Counted from the stretch's first letter, positions 24,176-35,420 are shown. The stretch is DNA of 64,000 nt from Imbricaverruca yamaguchii (GCA_034440575.1 JAOTOL010001198.1:301735-365734); one strand, 5' to 3'. Made by a program: numbers and translations. Notes: generated from the letters alone by a model not told the origin.

Positions 24176-24487
24176 GACCGATAACACTCCGCCCCATCAG
24201 CCGGCGTCGGCGGCCGCGACAGCCGTGAGCCCCTGCTGACCTGCAAGGGCCGATGTCAGGTCACGGCAGCGGGGGGTGTTATCAGGTGACGGCAGCAGGG
24301 CCGACTTCAGCCGAAGCGGCAGCGGCTGACGAGACCTCACTACCGACCCGCCCGCCCGCAGGCCATGGACCAGCCGCCGCCTGGAGAGCGGTCCGACTGC
24401 GGCCGGCCGGCGGCCAGCTGCAGCTGCTGAGCAGCTGGAGGCGCGGCTCGACGGCTCTGGTCGGCTGCCGTGAGCGGGAGCAGCACC
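24176..24487 (+). promoter_or_regulatory. GC-rich, CpG-rich 5' leader or promoter region of eag
   Basis: The 300 bases before the eag ATG are strongly GC-rich with dense CpG, as expected of a leader exon or CpG-type promoter; no TATA box is evident. A pyrimidine-rich ccgcccgcccgcag at 24347-24360 could be a 3' splice site if the leader is split. An upstream ATG at 24365 opens a 21-codon reading frame closing at TGA 24428-24430, before the main start. Transcription start and leader extent are inferred, not seen. Confidence 0.45.
24365..24430 (+). other. Candidate upstream ORF in the eag leader (21 codons)
   Basis: ATG at 24365 with context ggccATGg (G at +4), reading MDQPPPGERSDC and onward to TGA at 24428-24430, 57 bases before the eag ATG. 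If present in the mature leader it could limit translation of the channel. No conservation evidence is available. Confidence 0.35.
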
Positions 24488-24566
24488 ATGCCGGGCGGCC
24501 GGCGCGGCCTGGTGGCGCCGCAGAACACCTTCCTGGAGAACATCATCAGGAGGTCGTCGTCACAGC
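24488..24566 (+). CDS. eag: eag potassium channel, coding exon 1 (PAS-cap)
   Basis: The exon encodes 26 codons plus one base: MPGGRRGLVAPQNTF then LENIIRRSSSQ, and ends at donor GTGAGT (24567). This is the invariant N-terminal cap of EAG/KCNH1-type voltage-gated K+ channels. The first residues form an amphipathic cap that contacts the channel core and slows deactivation. The family reading GGRRGLVAPQNTFLENI is essentially unmistakable. The start is fixed by homology and by the context agcaccATGc. The trailing C joins CC of exon 2 to make Pro (phase-1 intron), giving the continuous SQPDSSFLL expected of arthropod eag. The rest of the channel (PAS core, six membrane segments, pore, cyclic-nucleotide-binding homology domain) lies beyond the window apart from exon 2. 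Confidence 0.95.
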
Positions 24567-24574
24567 GTGAGTAC

Positions 24575-24905
24575 GCCACACGGGCCGAGTATGCAGTGTG
24601 CACGGTCAGAGTATGCAGTGGGGCGGGGGCGGCCGAGTGGTTAAGGTGCTGGGCTGTGGGTACCAAAGGTCCCCGGCTCGACACTAGCGCCGCTCGAGAC
24701 AGTTCCCAATCCCGCGGCCTACCGGCGAAACAGTGGGTTGCGCCATTAGCCGTGAATGTGCATAAAGTGCGCCGTGAACCACAGAATAAACAAACAAACA
24801 AACCGAGTATGCGGTACGCACGGCCCGAGTATACAGTACGCACGGCCCGAGTATGCGGTACGCACGGCCCGAGTATGCGGTACGCCCGGCCCGAGTATGC
24901 TAAAC
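24575..24905. repeat. 22-bp minisatellite at the start of eag intron 1, split by a SINE
   Basis: The units resemble gagtatgcggtacgcacggcc. About two degenerate units lie before the SINE (from 24570) and about five better ones after it (24804-24900). The first degenerate unit, GAGTACGC...CACACGGgcc, overlaps the exon 1 donor itself (GTGAGTACGC), so the array seems to have grown from the donor-proximal sequence. Confidence 0.8.
24621..24803 (+). mobile_element. tRNA-derived SINE, family 1, full-length copy
   Basis: The head contains ggccgagtggttaaggtgct (A box of the Ser/Leu tRNA type) and a B-box-like ggctcgacact. The conserved body shares cactagcgccgctcg, ttcccaatcccgcggcc and ccggcgaaacagtg with the other copies. 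The tail is a repeated aacaaacaaac. It is inserted in the 22-bp array, so its target-site duplication cannot be told from array units. Confidence 0.9.
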
Positions 24906-25404
24906 ATGCGGCCTGCTGCCTGATTCAGGCCGCTCACCCTGCTTGCCAACGTGGTCACGTGGCGCTGCGTATTCAAACCTTGTGCTACACTTGTCAGCGT
25001 GGCGCTACATTTTCCAACGTGGTCCGACCTTTGCACGCCTCACCCGCTAAATAAACTGGAGGCCTGACAACGTAAAATGGCGCGAACAGAGACAATGTCA
25101 ATAGGGAATTTGTATGTGGCCTGCCGGAGCCAGGCTACCGTGGTACTAGTATCGGCAGTGGGGCTTCTCTATCGAAATGAGAAGCGGTGTGCGTAATATA
25201 TGCATTTCGGTTCGGTATTTAAGGAGATATCGAATGTTGTTTTACAGATGTCTGATAGCACGCATAATTCATGACATAGCTAGCATGGCTTTTAAGTATC
25301 GTCGCCATTTCGCAAACGTATGCTGTTCAAGGTCCCTGTTGGCGTGGCGAAATAACTAGTTAAGTTTAAACGATAGCTGCATTCGTGCTGGCCACTATAT
25401 GTTG
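24906..25404. other. eag intron 1 sequence, no gene seen
   Basis: Nothing recognisable apart from diverged cgtggcgct-type words at 24945-25030. Confidence 0.5.
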
Positions 25405-25748
25405 CCATTCGTTCGCCGGCTGTCCGTCATTATGAGTCATGGTCTTCGTGTCACCAGCTGTCCGTCATTATCGGTCATGACCTTCGTGTCACCAGCTTGC
25501 TGTCACTATCGGTCATGACCTTCGTGTCACCAGTCGCCCGTCACTATCGGTCATGACCTTCGTGTCACCAGCTGCCCGTCACTACCGGTCATGGCCTTCG
25601 TGTCACCAGTCGCTCGTCACTATCGGTCATGACCTTCGTGTCACCAGCTGCCCGTCACTATCGGTCATGATCTTCGTGTCGCCAGCTGCTCGTCACTATC
25701 GGTTATGACCTTCGTGTCACCAGCTGCTCGTCACTACCGGTCATGGTC
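25405..25748. repeat. 38-bp minisatellite, about nine copies
   Basis: The unit resembles gtgtcaccagctgcccgtca plus ctatcggtcatgaccttc. It is internally regular, with substitutions such as cagtcg for cagctg, and ends sharply at 25748. Confidence 0.93.
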
Positions 25749-28700
25749 TGTATGCGTCGACGGCGCCTCTCCAGCTGAAAGACCATAAGTCGCCGGTAGC
25801 CCAGCATTTTGCCAATCACAGCGCTGTTCGGATAAGGCAGGGTGGGGCGACTTGATGCGGGTTTGGCGATACAGGCCAAAGCTCTACACCTCCGATCAAA
25901 CACTAACCTTTTTTGTAAAATAACGAGAAGGGAAATGTCATTGGACATCATGACATGACATTTTCTCTTTTGCTGCATATTTAAGCATGAAAGAGCAGGA
26001 GGGCAAACTCGTGCTACGACTTTCTGTCAACACACCCCACACACGGGACAGGTTGGAACAAGTCACGGGGCGAGTTGTTACACCACATACGAATGACGCG
26101 ATTAAGAGCAAAACAGGGCAAGGATATTAAACAAATTCATATAATTCTTAGCATGTGTAACGCACAATCGTACCCCTTTTGTTGCATTGGCACACCTTCT
26201 CCTTAAGCTGAGGTTCCCTCAGAAAGTGGATGCATAGATGTATTATATTGGTTCAAGCATTGACTCGTCTTCTTCATTGACCCCATCTGCTTCACCTCTC
26301 GGAAGCAGTTGAAAAGACTGCACCAATTCCGTGAATCAGAATGGAATTCAGCGGAAGGAAAGCAGTACGAGTGTCTCTCTCAATTTGGTCAAGCGCACCC
26401 CTTTTATTGCGTTGGAATCCCTTCCTCTTGTATTGAGTTTCCCTGGAAAAGCCAGCCTTGTGCCCTACACCTCAGGAAGGAAACAACAAGTGTGCGCATC
26501 AGAAACATATAACCAACTTGGCAGTTCCAAAATGGCCCATCCAGTAATAAAATGTCTCCCGCAGGAACAGCTTGGCGCCCTCATGAAAGCGTGGCTCCCG
26601 ATGATAATTCTTGAACCACCCTAATTCTACCTCTTTGTCTGGGTGAGACCCTCTCTCATGAACTGAACGTCCTCATTGATCATTACCCATTTGTATATGT
26701 ACGAAAGACACATCTACGAAGAACAGAACAGGGTGCAACTACAAATATATATTGGGGCGAGTTGACATGAGCGATATCAGCGCGCCTATGCCCCGAAGGA
26801 GTTTGGTGCCGAAAAACAGCACCTGGCGGCATTTATTGTGGGACCCTAGCCGTGAAGCACAGCAAGCTGGAGACTGAGCTCTTTTTGTGTGATAAACGAC
26901 TAATTTCAGAGAAGAACTAATAGATTGCTAAAATTGACACCCTAAAAGCGCTCCAATTATAAGCTGAACACCCTAAAAGCGCTCCAATCCCCAGAATCCC
27001 AACACTGTTCCAGAACTTCTAGCATATGTTGGAGATCCTCAGGATCCTCACTTGCTCTAGTTGGTTGCTATGGCAATGGTAAACACACTTGATTGACGTG
27101 ACATCTCGTAGTTTAATTCGGCGGCAATCGTCTCATTGTCAACACGTCTGTGTTACGAATGGCCCACTCCGAATTAATTATTCTGCAGCATGCTGACAAA
27201 TAATCTAATCTTGATTCTGACTTCCCTACTCCGTCTCCTCACGGGCTGATTACGACACGTATTGGTGAGAACTGTTCCCTTAGCAAAGCCTGAGAAGTGT
27301 AAGGCCATTCAACAAGCAATAATGCGCTCCGTCTAGCATAAGATTGCACACTTAGGTTATCCTTGGAACAGAAAAGGTACCGCATACACCTTTTTCGTGG
27401 TGTCATACTCCACCAGCTTCTACAGCCAGTAGCAGAAATATACGCTTATTTTTGTTGGGGACGCATAACAGCATTATCCGCCACCATCATATCCATTGCA
27501 GAAATTGAGCGATGTATGATTACCAACTGCAAACAGAACTAAAAGATGATCATTTTTGTTCTGATCTCCCAAGAACGTAAACAAAATGAATCTTTTCATG
27601 GATCTCGTAATAACATGGGCAAGAAGTTCGAATCATGGCTTCAACGAACTACAGGATATTCGGAAGCATTAACAACTGGAAAAAAATGTGTCATAGAGAT
27701 GACCTCAGATGACCCCGAAAGAGTGAGCTAAGTCAACAGGTTTTTGCAAGTCGCTGGTCAGTGAACGTTCCGAAAGCATTATAATAAAGTATCACTTATT
27801 TTGTATATCACGCCTTGTTATCTAATTCCGCTACATCTGTGAAAATCGTGTCTCGGAATACCCAAGGTTATTGACCACCGACAATTTCTCAGAGATCAAT
27901 ACATGGAGGCGATGGGCAGGCCCACATCGATTGGGGGCCATCATAATCATCGGCAGATGGGATGTCTCGCAGCCCCTCCCACGTGAGGGAGGAGGCACTG
28001 GGAGGCGCATGCCACCCATGGAAAGGTGGCACCCGCCTGACCTGGAAAAGGCGCCACTCCGGCCACGCTTCAATGCACCCCACCCTCCCCCTCCGCGAGA
28101 GGGAGGAAACAAACTACCTTTCCAAACCCACGCGCATCATCCCACAGCGAACCGTGAAACACGACGCGGTACACAACAGTGAAACGTTTCACGAACCTCC
28201 AATTTGTTTCCCAAAGGTGGCCGCCCCGTGTCCGGCGAGATGGACTCGCTCTTCTCCGGTGACGTCACTACTGACTTCAGCAGCCAATCGTGCTGCCGTT
28301 ATTGGCCGCTGATGGCGGGGATAAAATGACGTCGTGGCCCGGCCGCGCCCGGTCAGCGGGCACGCCGCTCCACGCGGACGGTGTCGGTGCGGCTTCCACC
28401 GTGCCGTGATTGAGTGCTCGCTGACGTCGTTCATCTCGGTGCCGACCGGGGCGGCCTCAGCGCTGTTTCCGCAGTGTTGTGGCTGAGTGCTCGCTGACGT
28501 CATTTATCTCAGTGCCGACGGGCACGTAATCAGGCTGACTTCGTGCGGAACAGAGCTGCACTCGCTATTCACAGTTCAAAACCAGCGTCGGATCCAGAGG
28601 GGCAATGGTTACTTCCCCCTTGGGCGCCGAAGAGGCCCAAGCGGGCCTGCTGTACACGTTGCTTAGAGCGTAGGCGGTGACGAAGCGCACAGCGCACGAA

Positions 28701-28789
28701 GAAATTTGGAGCTTCAGGGTGCCTCTGGGCGATCTGTGAGAACTCGATAAAGATATGAAGGAAACTTGAGCCGACGTGGAGGAGTCCCT
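25749..28789. other. eag intron 1 sequence, no gene seen
   Basis: Two related segments containing acccctttt(g/a)ttgc(a/g)ttgg lie at 26170 and 26396, an old duplication. A GC-rich block at 28190-28520 contains tgacgtc words and a direct duplication of gagtgctcgctgacgtc (28411 and 28482). No protein motif was recognised. Confidence 0.5.
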
Positions 28790-29545
28790 AAACCAACGAA
28801 ATGGGTCCCGGACTGATGGAAAGGTTCCCGACCCGATTAACAGGGTCCCGGGCTGGTGGAGAGGTCCCCAGTCAAATGAACATGGTCCCGGATTGATGGA
28901 GAGGTCCGCGATCCCATGAACAGGGTCCCTGAGTCGACGTTGATTGCTCACGAGCATATGTAGCATATGAGCACGAGCATTGCCTGGGCTGGGCAAACGT
29001 GAAGGACTTCTAAGCCGACGGAGGATGTTCCGGGTCGTCCGATGGACCCATAAATGACGGAGAGGATCCCTGAGCCATCGGGTGGGCCCCTGGATCGTCG
29101 AAGAGAAGAGGGCTCGACCTAATATGATGGGCCTCTGGGCCGGCAGAGAGGAGCCAAAGCCTGATAAAAGGGCCCGTGATCTGATGGAGGAGCCCAAGCT
29201 TTTGAAACAGTGCCTGCCAGACTGACAGAAAAGACCCTGGGCTCTTAGAGTGGGTCCCTGAGCCGACGGAGAGGGTCCCCAGGTCGGACACGCATGGCTA
29301 CTGGATCGGCTTTGGCACTGGCGATTCCAGGGACCATGGAGTCATGTCCTCTCCCGGCGAAAGTGACACTGGGTTGATTGAGAGGGTCTCGGGCCGATAC
29401 AGGGGGTTCCCGAGTAGATGGGAAGTTCCTAGAGGCAGACTCTGAGGGCCCCGGTCGGAACCAATGTGGGGGCCTCCAAGCCAACGGAGGGGGCCCCAGA
29501 TCGTTGGAAGACACCCTGACGTAGAGAGCCTGAGCAGAAAAAAGG
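28790..29545. repeat. Diverged roughly 30-bp tandem repeat
   Basis: Imperfect units like gggtcccgggctgatggaga are spaced 27-32 bp apart through 28790-28935 and 29030-29545, interrupted by 100 bp of unrelated sequence. Divergence is high, implying an old array. Long minus-strand frames here are not credible genes. Confidence 0.7.
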
Positions 29546-31070
29546 AACCCTTGTACAGAGGAAGAGAACCACTGAGCTGAAGACAAAAATGCCGAAAGAA
29601 AGACAAGTCTGTCAAAAACCTCGATGGATGGCCGATGTTCGTATTTTCTCCTATTGTGATGTATGTGATAACATGATAACCATATTGGTGTCATCATCAC
29701 CGAAGACATCGCAAATGTAAAGTATTCGTCTGGCTCTCCATAGTCAGAGCCATTTAACGGTGTTGTGTGTTTTATCCTAGCGTAGATGGTCGTGTGTCAG
29801 TTTGTATATATCAGGGCCGATGGCTGGGGGCTCTTAAGATCCTCCCTCGGCCCAGCGAAGGTTGGCGTACTGGCAGGCCCGGGGAGAGTTCATATCAGCT
29901 TTGCTGATTTCGGGTAAATAGTTTGCATTCCAGATTCGGTCAAAGGCCAGAGTACGCACCTTGCCACATTATTTATTCTTGATTTGAATGTCAATATATT
30001 CCCACGTCAGGAAACGTCAATCTAGATGATGTGTTCGTTCCGGGAGCGCAGGACAGCTATTATTCTCGGATTATCAGTCAAGCAAACTACATCTCATTGG
30101 TGACAGTCATATGAACTCACTGTCGTTTACACTAATGCTACATTTTGAGCCAATGACATGAAACACCATAGGGCACTTTCATTTGATATCACGTGATCCT
30201 ACAGTTGGCTGAGCCTTGCTCCAGTATCTGACCATCCGGCCAAAACTGACTTCCGATGTGATCCAATGTGTAAAAGTTGAAAAACCAGTTACTTCGGCTG
30301 AAAGTCGAACCTAGCCTGGCAGCCAGTGTATCAATGCTTGTCAGGTCAGGTCAAGGTCAAAGCTGAATATCTGCTTCCATGCTCAGAAAGTCCAGCCCAA
30401 CAATCACGACGCCAACATAGACCTATCGGGCCTGGCCGGGAATTGACCCCTGATTGAAGAAAACGCACACAAAGTGCGTCTTCTTCAATCAGGGTTCACG
30501 GGTTTCGGGTCGATATCAGGTTAGGTCACGAAGGCATGACCAAAAATGTGTTCCTGTACCTCTCTCCTCAGAAGTTACCAATTGACGGTCCTTTTAAGTA
30601 GCTAAATGATATGACATGCTATTGTTACATGACTTGACATCTCGTTTACGTGCCTATCAATGATTGAACCTGCTCAATGTCCTCCTAGGTAAAGACCCAT
30701 ATGAATCAGGCCGGCCTCAAGTGACCTTCTCTATGCAGACAGTCTACTTCTAGAGTAGCTCCAAGCACTGAATTCGAATTCAGCACTCCCTTTCCCACCT
30801 GGTGCTAAAATTATATGGATGTAGCATGGGTCATCCTTGGTCAATGATCTGGGTGACCCGGTGTGATCCAAATTGACTCTTCTGTAAAAAAAAGTGTTGT
30901 CCAGAGTAGCTTGCGATGGTTACTTCGAATTTGCCCTTCCTTTTACTCCAGAAATGCGCAATTCAGAAAAATCGATGAAGAGTTAGAAATGTTCGCCGGT
31001 TGTGGCTTTACGACTCACTCAGCAGCTAAGACCATATGGCGTGGTCTGCCTCTTACCCTGGCAGGAAGAG
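29546..31070. other. eag intron 1 sequence, no gene seen; contains a strong hairpin
   Basis: No coding motif. Several AGGTCA-like half sites lie around 30345-30365 and 30520-30535; the hairpin at 30448-30494 is listed separately. Confidence 0.5.
30448..30494. other. Near-perfect 21-bp inverted repeat with 5-base loop
   Basis: The left arm ccctgattgaagaaaacgc (plus ac) and the right arm gtgcgtcttcttcaatcag (plus gg) pair at 20 of 21 positions around the loop acaaa. As RNA it would form a long stable stem. Flanks do not extend the pairing. Confidence 0.9.
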
Positions 31071-31145
31071 CGAACATCGCGGGGAATCGAACCCCGTACC
31101 CCTGGGATGCCAGATATTCAGCTTGGCCACTGAGCTACCGGCCCT
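31071..31145 (-). mobile_element. tRNA-like sequence, probably a SINE head or tRNA pseudogene
   Basis: The minus strand reads gccggtagctcagtggccaa (A box) and cggggttcgattccccg, a perfect T-arm with a consensus B box. The acceptor-stem halves do not pair, so a functional tRNA is unlikely. Confidence 0.6.
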
Positions 31146-32046
31146 CCGTGCGAGAAGTGTACCCACGAATGTGGGCGACCATGCCTCGTAAGATGTTAAT
31201 ACCTGATCCTTCATCAAGTTATTGGGCACAATGTGTTGTAGCGTATCTTTCCAAATCCACCTATCTTCCTTGCATTGCATTATCATTCGTTGTTTGTATG
31301 TTACGGTACAATTAAATTCGAACACGGAAAAATATGTTGCTTCTCCCGCCTCCCACCGGTGGTCTTGACCTTGAATGTCATCATACCGTGATGTTCGTCA
31401 TAAGCTTAGTTGGCTATTGATGTCACGTTGTACCCACAAATTTAACTTCATTAGCAGCGAGGAGTAAAAAAAACGGCAAAAAACGGCAAAACCTGGCCAG
31501 TCAGCGACAGTCCAGCTTCGACTGCTTTGACCCGACCTGGGCGGTCAACAGCAAAAAGTATGCAAAATGTCCTTACACTAGTGACCAAGAGGACGATTCT
31601 ACATGTCGGTGAAAACCGCCTTTCTCTACGTGGTCTAGAACACACGTTGAAGGGGCGGGATTTGTCCTCCCCAACCTGGAAAACGTATTATATTGTAACA
31701 ATACAATAACAAATGGGATCCGGGCTCCGAGCGAATCAGATTAGTCAGCTGGCCCTTACCGCCGCCGACGTCGACATGTCACCTCGACTTTCTACTGTGT
31801 CCGTATGCTATGCCAAATCAGTGACCATTCTCACAGGCGGCGGCCGATCGACCTCCACATGTTCCGTATACACATGCACCATGCAACCGAGCCACGTGTA
31901 GGGCGTGTCCGTGGTAGAATGCGACGATCGGACCCTTCCCTTTGCGGTGTGTTGCAATAGGTGATGCCGGCCCGTGACAGGCCAGGGCCAAGCCGGGTGA
32001 GTCCCTTCCACGTGAGCAACTGGTCCGTCTTGCTCACACGCCTCAC
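31146..32046. other. eag intron 1 sequence, no gene seen
   Basis: Mixed sequence with a short a-rich acggcaaaa two-copy motif at 31471-31490; nothing coding recognised. Confidence 0.5.
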
Positions 32047-32060
32047 CCAGACGGGTTGAG

Positions 32061-32240
32061 GGGCGGGGATGGCCGAGTGGTTAAGGTGTTGAGCTCTGGG
32101 TACCAAAGGCCCCGGGTTCGACACTAGCGCCGCTCGGAACATTTCCCAATCCCGCGGCCCACCGGCGAAACAGTGTGGGCGGCGCCATTAGCCGTGAATG
32201 TTCAGAAAATGCGTCGTGAACCACCCAATTAACAAACAAA
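32061..32240 (+). mobile_element. tRNA-derived SINE, family 1, full length with exact target-site duplication
   Basis: The 180-bp element starts ggggcggggatggccgagtgg (first 20 shared with other copies), has B box gggttcgacact and ends in ttaacaaacaaa. It is flanked by an exact 14-bp direct repeat, ccagacgggttgag, at 32047-32060 and 32241-32254. This shows insertion by target-primed retroposition and fixes both element ends. Confidence 0.96.
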
Positions 32241-32254
32241 CCAGACGGGTTGAG

Positions 32255-33001
32255 TTGTCGACGCGAGAAGATGGAGTAAGGTTGGGACCGGTGTCCCTGA
32301 CGGTTGTCCCTGGGGATTTGGAGACACGGACTTGGAAAGGATGGCTTTGGTATTTGTTTCGTCTGCTGCTGAAACTATTGCATAAGTTGTCGCTATATTT
32401 TTATGATTATTATTACCCAGTCAATACAAAGGCAGTGACGACTGTTCGATTTGAAAACTTCTTGCGTTTAAGAGCTAATTACTGTCAGGCGAGGAAAACC
32501 CTAGACTGCCATTGCCAAGTGAAACGAACTTTTCTGCTGCAGGATGTTATCGGGCGCAGTTTCGGTGGTTAATAAATAATTAATGATTTTTATTAACATA
32601 GCGTCCTGATGAAGCCTTCATATCAATGAAAAACTATGCTAATAGATTCTGCGTATACAGAGCATGCTGGATTAGACTTGGCTTCAGCGCATTGTGATCG
32701 GACTCAAGCCAGGCCCGGTCACAGTGGACGAGCTAGGTCAGGAACTAGGCCCCTGAAACGTTAGGTGTTCGCCATCTCTAGTCATCATCCCTGCCACCCT
32801 ATCCCATCCGAATTCATGTCAACAGCCTTCGCACATGCGCCCCCATAAAACACCGAACTTCCGACCGGGTGGCATCTTACCTGCTTCGGAGTGTACTTAA
32901 TGTCGTGCCCCGGGATTCAAATGGATGCTCCATCGTCCACAGTGTCAGCGAAACCTGCGAAGCCCCACAGCCGAGTATGCGCTCCACAATCTCTGCAGCT
33001 C

Positions 33002-33006
<5 letters not shown>
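32255..33006. other. eag intron 1 sequence, no gene seen
   Basis: No recognisable coding or repeat structure. Confidence 0.5.
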
Positions 33007-33079
<73 letters not shown>

Positions 33080-33091
33080 AACACACACACA
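33007..33091. repeat. (CT)n then (CA)n microsatellite
   Basis: About 60 bases of CT repeats followed by about 25 bases of CA repeats. Confidence 0.98.
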
Positions 33092-33408
33092 CTAGATCAA
33101 TAATACCTAGGGGGTGCAGGCCAAACAGTGGTGCACCGGGGGTAGCCTTATTGCATGGTGACACTGTCGGACGCTCACAAAGGTCAGCTGGCGGTAGACA
33201 TTCTGGAATCACGATTAATAGGAAGTAATGGGGAAAATGTGCGTCCGCTTAACTGTGATGGCAGCTCGCTCCTTAATAGCATTATCATTCGCGAAGGCAT
33301 GTGCTACGGATGGATCCGCATTGTTAGTGAGCCCGGCAATACTCGATGTGTCTTCACGCTAAGTCTGTAATCACCGTGTCACCGTCCCCACAGATGCGGC
33401 AGAGAAGC

Positions 33409-33555
33409 TGAGTAATGCTTACGCTGAGTAATGTCTGGTCGCCGAGTAATGCATACGCTGAGTAATGTCTGGTAGCTGAGTAACGCATACGCTGAGTAAT
33501 GTCTGGTAGCCGAGTAATGCATACGCTGAGTAATGTCTGGTAGCCGAGCAATGCC
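33409..33555. repeat. 34-bp minisatellite, about 4.3 copies
   Basis: The unit reads gagtaatgcatacgctgagt plus aatgtctggtagcc. The internal gagtaatg word repeats twice per unit, suggesting an older 17-bp origin. Confidence 0.92.
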
Positions 33556-34659
33556 ACTCACGATCACACTGTTGATCTGGAATGCCGAAGTACACAATGG
33601 TGGCAACAGTAGCAAAAGAAGTGCAGCGGAATTCACGCTTGATCTAATCGATGTTGAAAGCTTTCAAGAAGACCAGATACGTGTGGAATCGGTTGCAGCT
33701 CCTTGGCCGCCGGGAACGAATTTTTTAAGCACATGTACTGGACGCTGGGCACGATGTAGCCGTCTCTCAGTTAGCTAGGTGGAGAAAAAGACGTGGAGAT
33801 GCATTACATTTAGTGATACAGGATCTTCCATATCTGTGCAAAGTCTGGCGAAATACTATTTTAGCTCTGGCCGGACCGAGTGGGAGGGTGTAAGCTCTCG
33901 TGAGTCCTTCCCAATATATCTTCATGCCGCATATATTCACGTGTAGAATATAAGCATCCGTCATATCGCGTAACTCGGCTCAGACTTATATCATCATGTT
34001 CTTTTATCAAGACGAACAACTCTGTCATCTCGAAAATTTGATGGAGATTATGATTAATGGCTTAAGGCTAGGTTAATAACGATGGCTTTTATGGTATTGA
34101 ATGAAGAACCTGGATTGCGGTGGGAGGGGGGAGGGGGATGAGGAGGTATTGTATTTTATGCAGAAGATGAAATCGAGCATGTAATCAGCGTTCTTGTTAA
34201 CCTATGTAAAAGATCAATGGTATAAGGTCTGGCCAAGCACCATGTGTAATTCACACAATGCTATCTTGCACAGAATGTTGGTGTTCCGTGTGAAGTTACA
34301 TTTCGATTCAGGCATAACCTGAGGTGACCAAATTTCGTGTGATCTAACTTGACCTGATCTGACTTGTTCTTTCTATGGAATTGCTTTCCAACTGGTGTAC
34401 ACTTCAGCGAAGATCCGACATGATCATTTTATCCATTATATATTGGTCCAGCGTGACCTAAGGTTAGGTCACAAGGTGGGAAGCTGGTCAGTTTATTAAG
34501 ATGTCTCAGCATCATATTCGTTCTACGTTGGTTTATCTCATGCCTGTCCATTAGACGTCAGAGAGTCATCGTGGATGGCAAAACATTAAGCCCGTGACTT
34601 ACAATCGCAAACATTGATGGCCTGTAACTTTCGACGTACCGGAGGGAGGACTACCTTAG
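33556..34659. other. eag intron 1 sequence, no gene seen
   Basis: Unique-looking. AGGTCA/TGACCT half sites occur at 34330-34480. Confidence 0.5.
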
Positions 34660-34662
34660 ACA

Positions 34663-35245
34663 TTGACTTCTGCAATATTCGTCAGTGATTTTCCACATGG
34701 GATCAAGTCCAGCTGCCCAATACACGCTGATTATGCAAACATTTGCTGCCATGCTCGAAGCCCCGCCGCCGGTGCTGATCTTCAGGGGCACTTGGATTCC
34801 CTCGGAGTCTGCATCGACATCTGGGGCATCAACATAAATCCTTCAGAATGGAAATCGTTTACGATGGCCCTCGGGCGTCCGTCGGAACCGTCCAACCTGC
34901 CTCGCTACGACATAGCTGACGAGGAACTTGAAGCTGTCGACGAGATAGGACGATCCCGGGGCGGTCCATAGCAGACAGGAAGCTCGCCTTTGCCGCGCAC
35001 GTGGCGAGTATAGTCGAGCGCGTCTGAAGGTACCTCTGGACAGTAGTCCGCTCTGTCCAAACTGGCGACGGCAGAGCCAGGTTCAGCCGAGGCGCCCTGC
35101 TGACGGCCCATAACGCCCCAGTGAGGTCGAGTCTCGAGTGCCGCAGCAGCATATGGACGGGCGCTGCCAGTACGCGTACGGCGCGGATCAATCGATTCCA
35201 GCACAGCTCTCTTCTCTGGATGCAAAATCACATCTTCGAGTATCC
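34663..35245 (+). pseudogene. Reverse transcriptase fragment of a Jockey-type non-LTR retrotransposon
   Basis: The protein signal starts at SDFPHGIKSSCPIHADYAN (34684 on), the region that normally ends in the catalytic FADD box. Here the box reads HADY, so the second catalytic Asp is lost. It continues through HLDSLGVCIDIWGININP, then changes frame near 34950 and resumes as DRKLAFAAHVASIVER. After a stop at about 35022 it ends with RFSRGALLTA, PVRSSLE and SIWTGAASTRTARINRF. This is the thumb and connection end of a non-LTR RT. With a frameshift, a stop and a dead active site, it is a fossil. Endonuclease and upstream RT motifs are absent. Confidence 0.8.
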
Positions 35246-35353
35246 GAATGATGTTCCATAGTTAGTTATTATGGCTGAATCGACTGCATTGGTCATGTAG
35301 CGCACATAATGTTGTTCGGCATCGGTGCTCTATCAGCACTTTAACCTCGTCCC

Positions 35354-35408
35354 TTGTTTATTGGGTGGTTCACGACTCACTTTATGCGCATTCACGACTA
35401 ACGGCGCA
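35354..35408 (-). mobile_element. 5'-truncated SINE, family 1, with exact target-site duplication
   Basis: Only the 3' part of the SINE is present, in inverse orientation (ttgtttattgggtggttcac, then gcgcattcacgactaacggc). It is flanked by an exact 11-bp repeat, aacctcgtccc, at 35343-35353 and 35409-35419. Truncation of the tRNA end with an intact 3' end is typical of target-primed reverse transcription. Confidence 0.9.
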
Positions 35409-35420
35409 AACCTCGTCCCA

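Noticed and set aside
24621..24700. Functional tRNA-Ser/Leu gene
   Set aside because: The head has A and B boxes but no pairing acceptor stem. The same sequence recurs with a common body and tail, which shows a SINE.
26309..26624. Overlapping plus-strand frames of 67 and 97 codons
   Set aside because: Two frames overlap with no motif, and the region contains an old internal duplication; no coding support.
31071..31145. Functional tRNA gene on the minus strand
   Set aside because: T arm and B box are perfect, but acceptor halves do not pair and no clean anticodon loop can be drawn.
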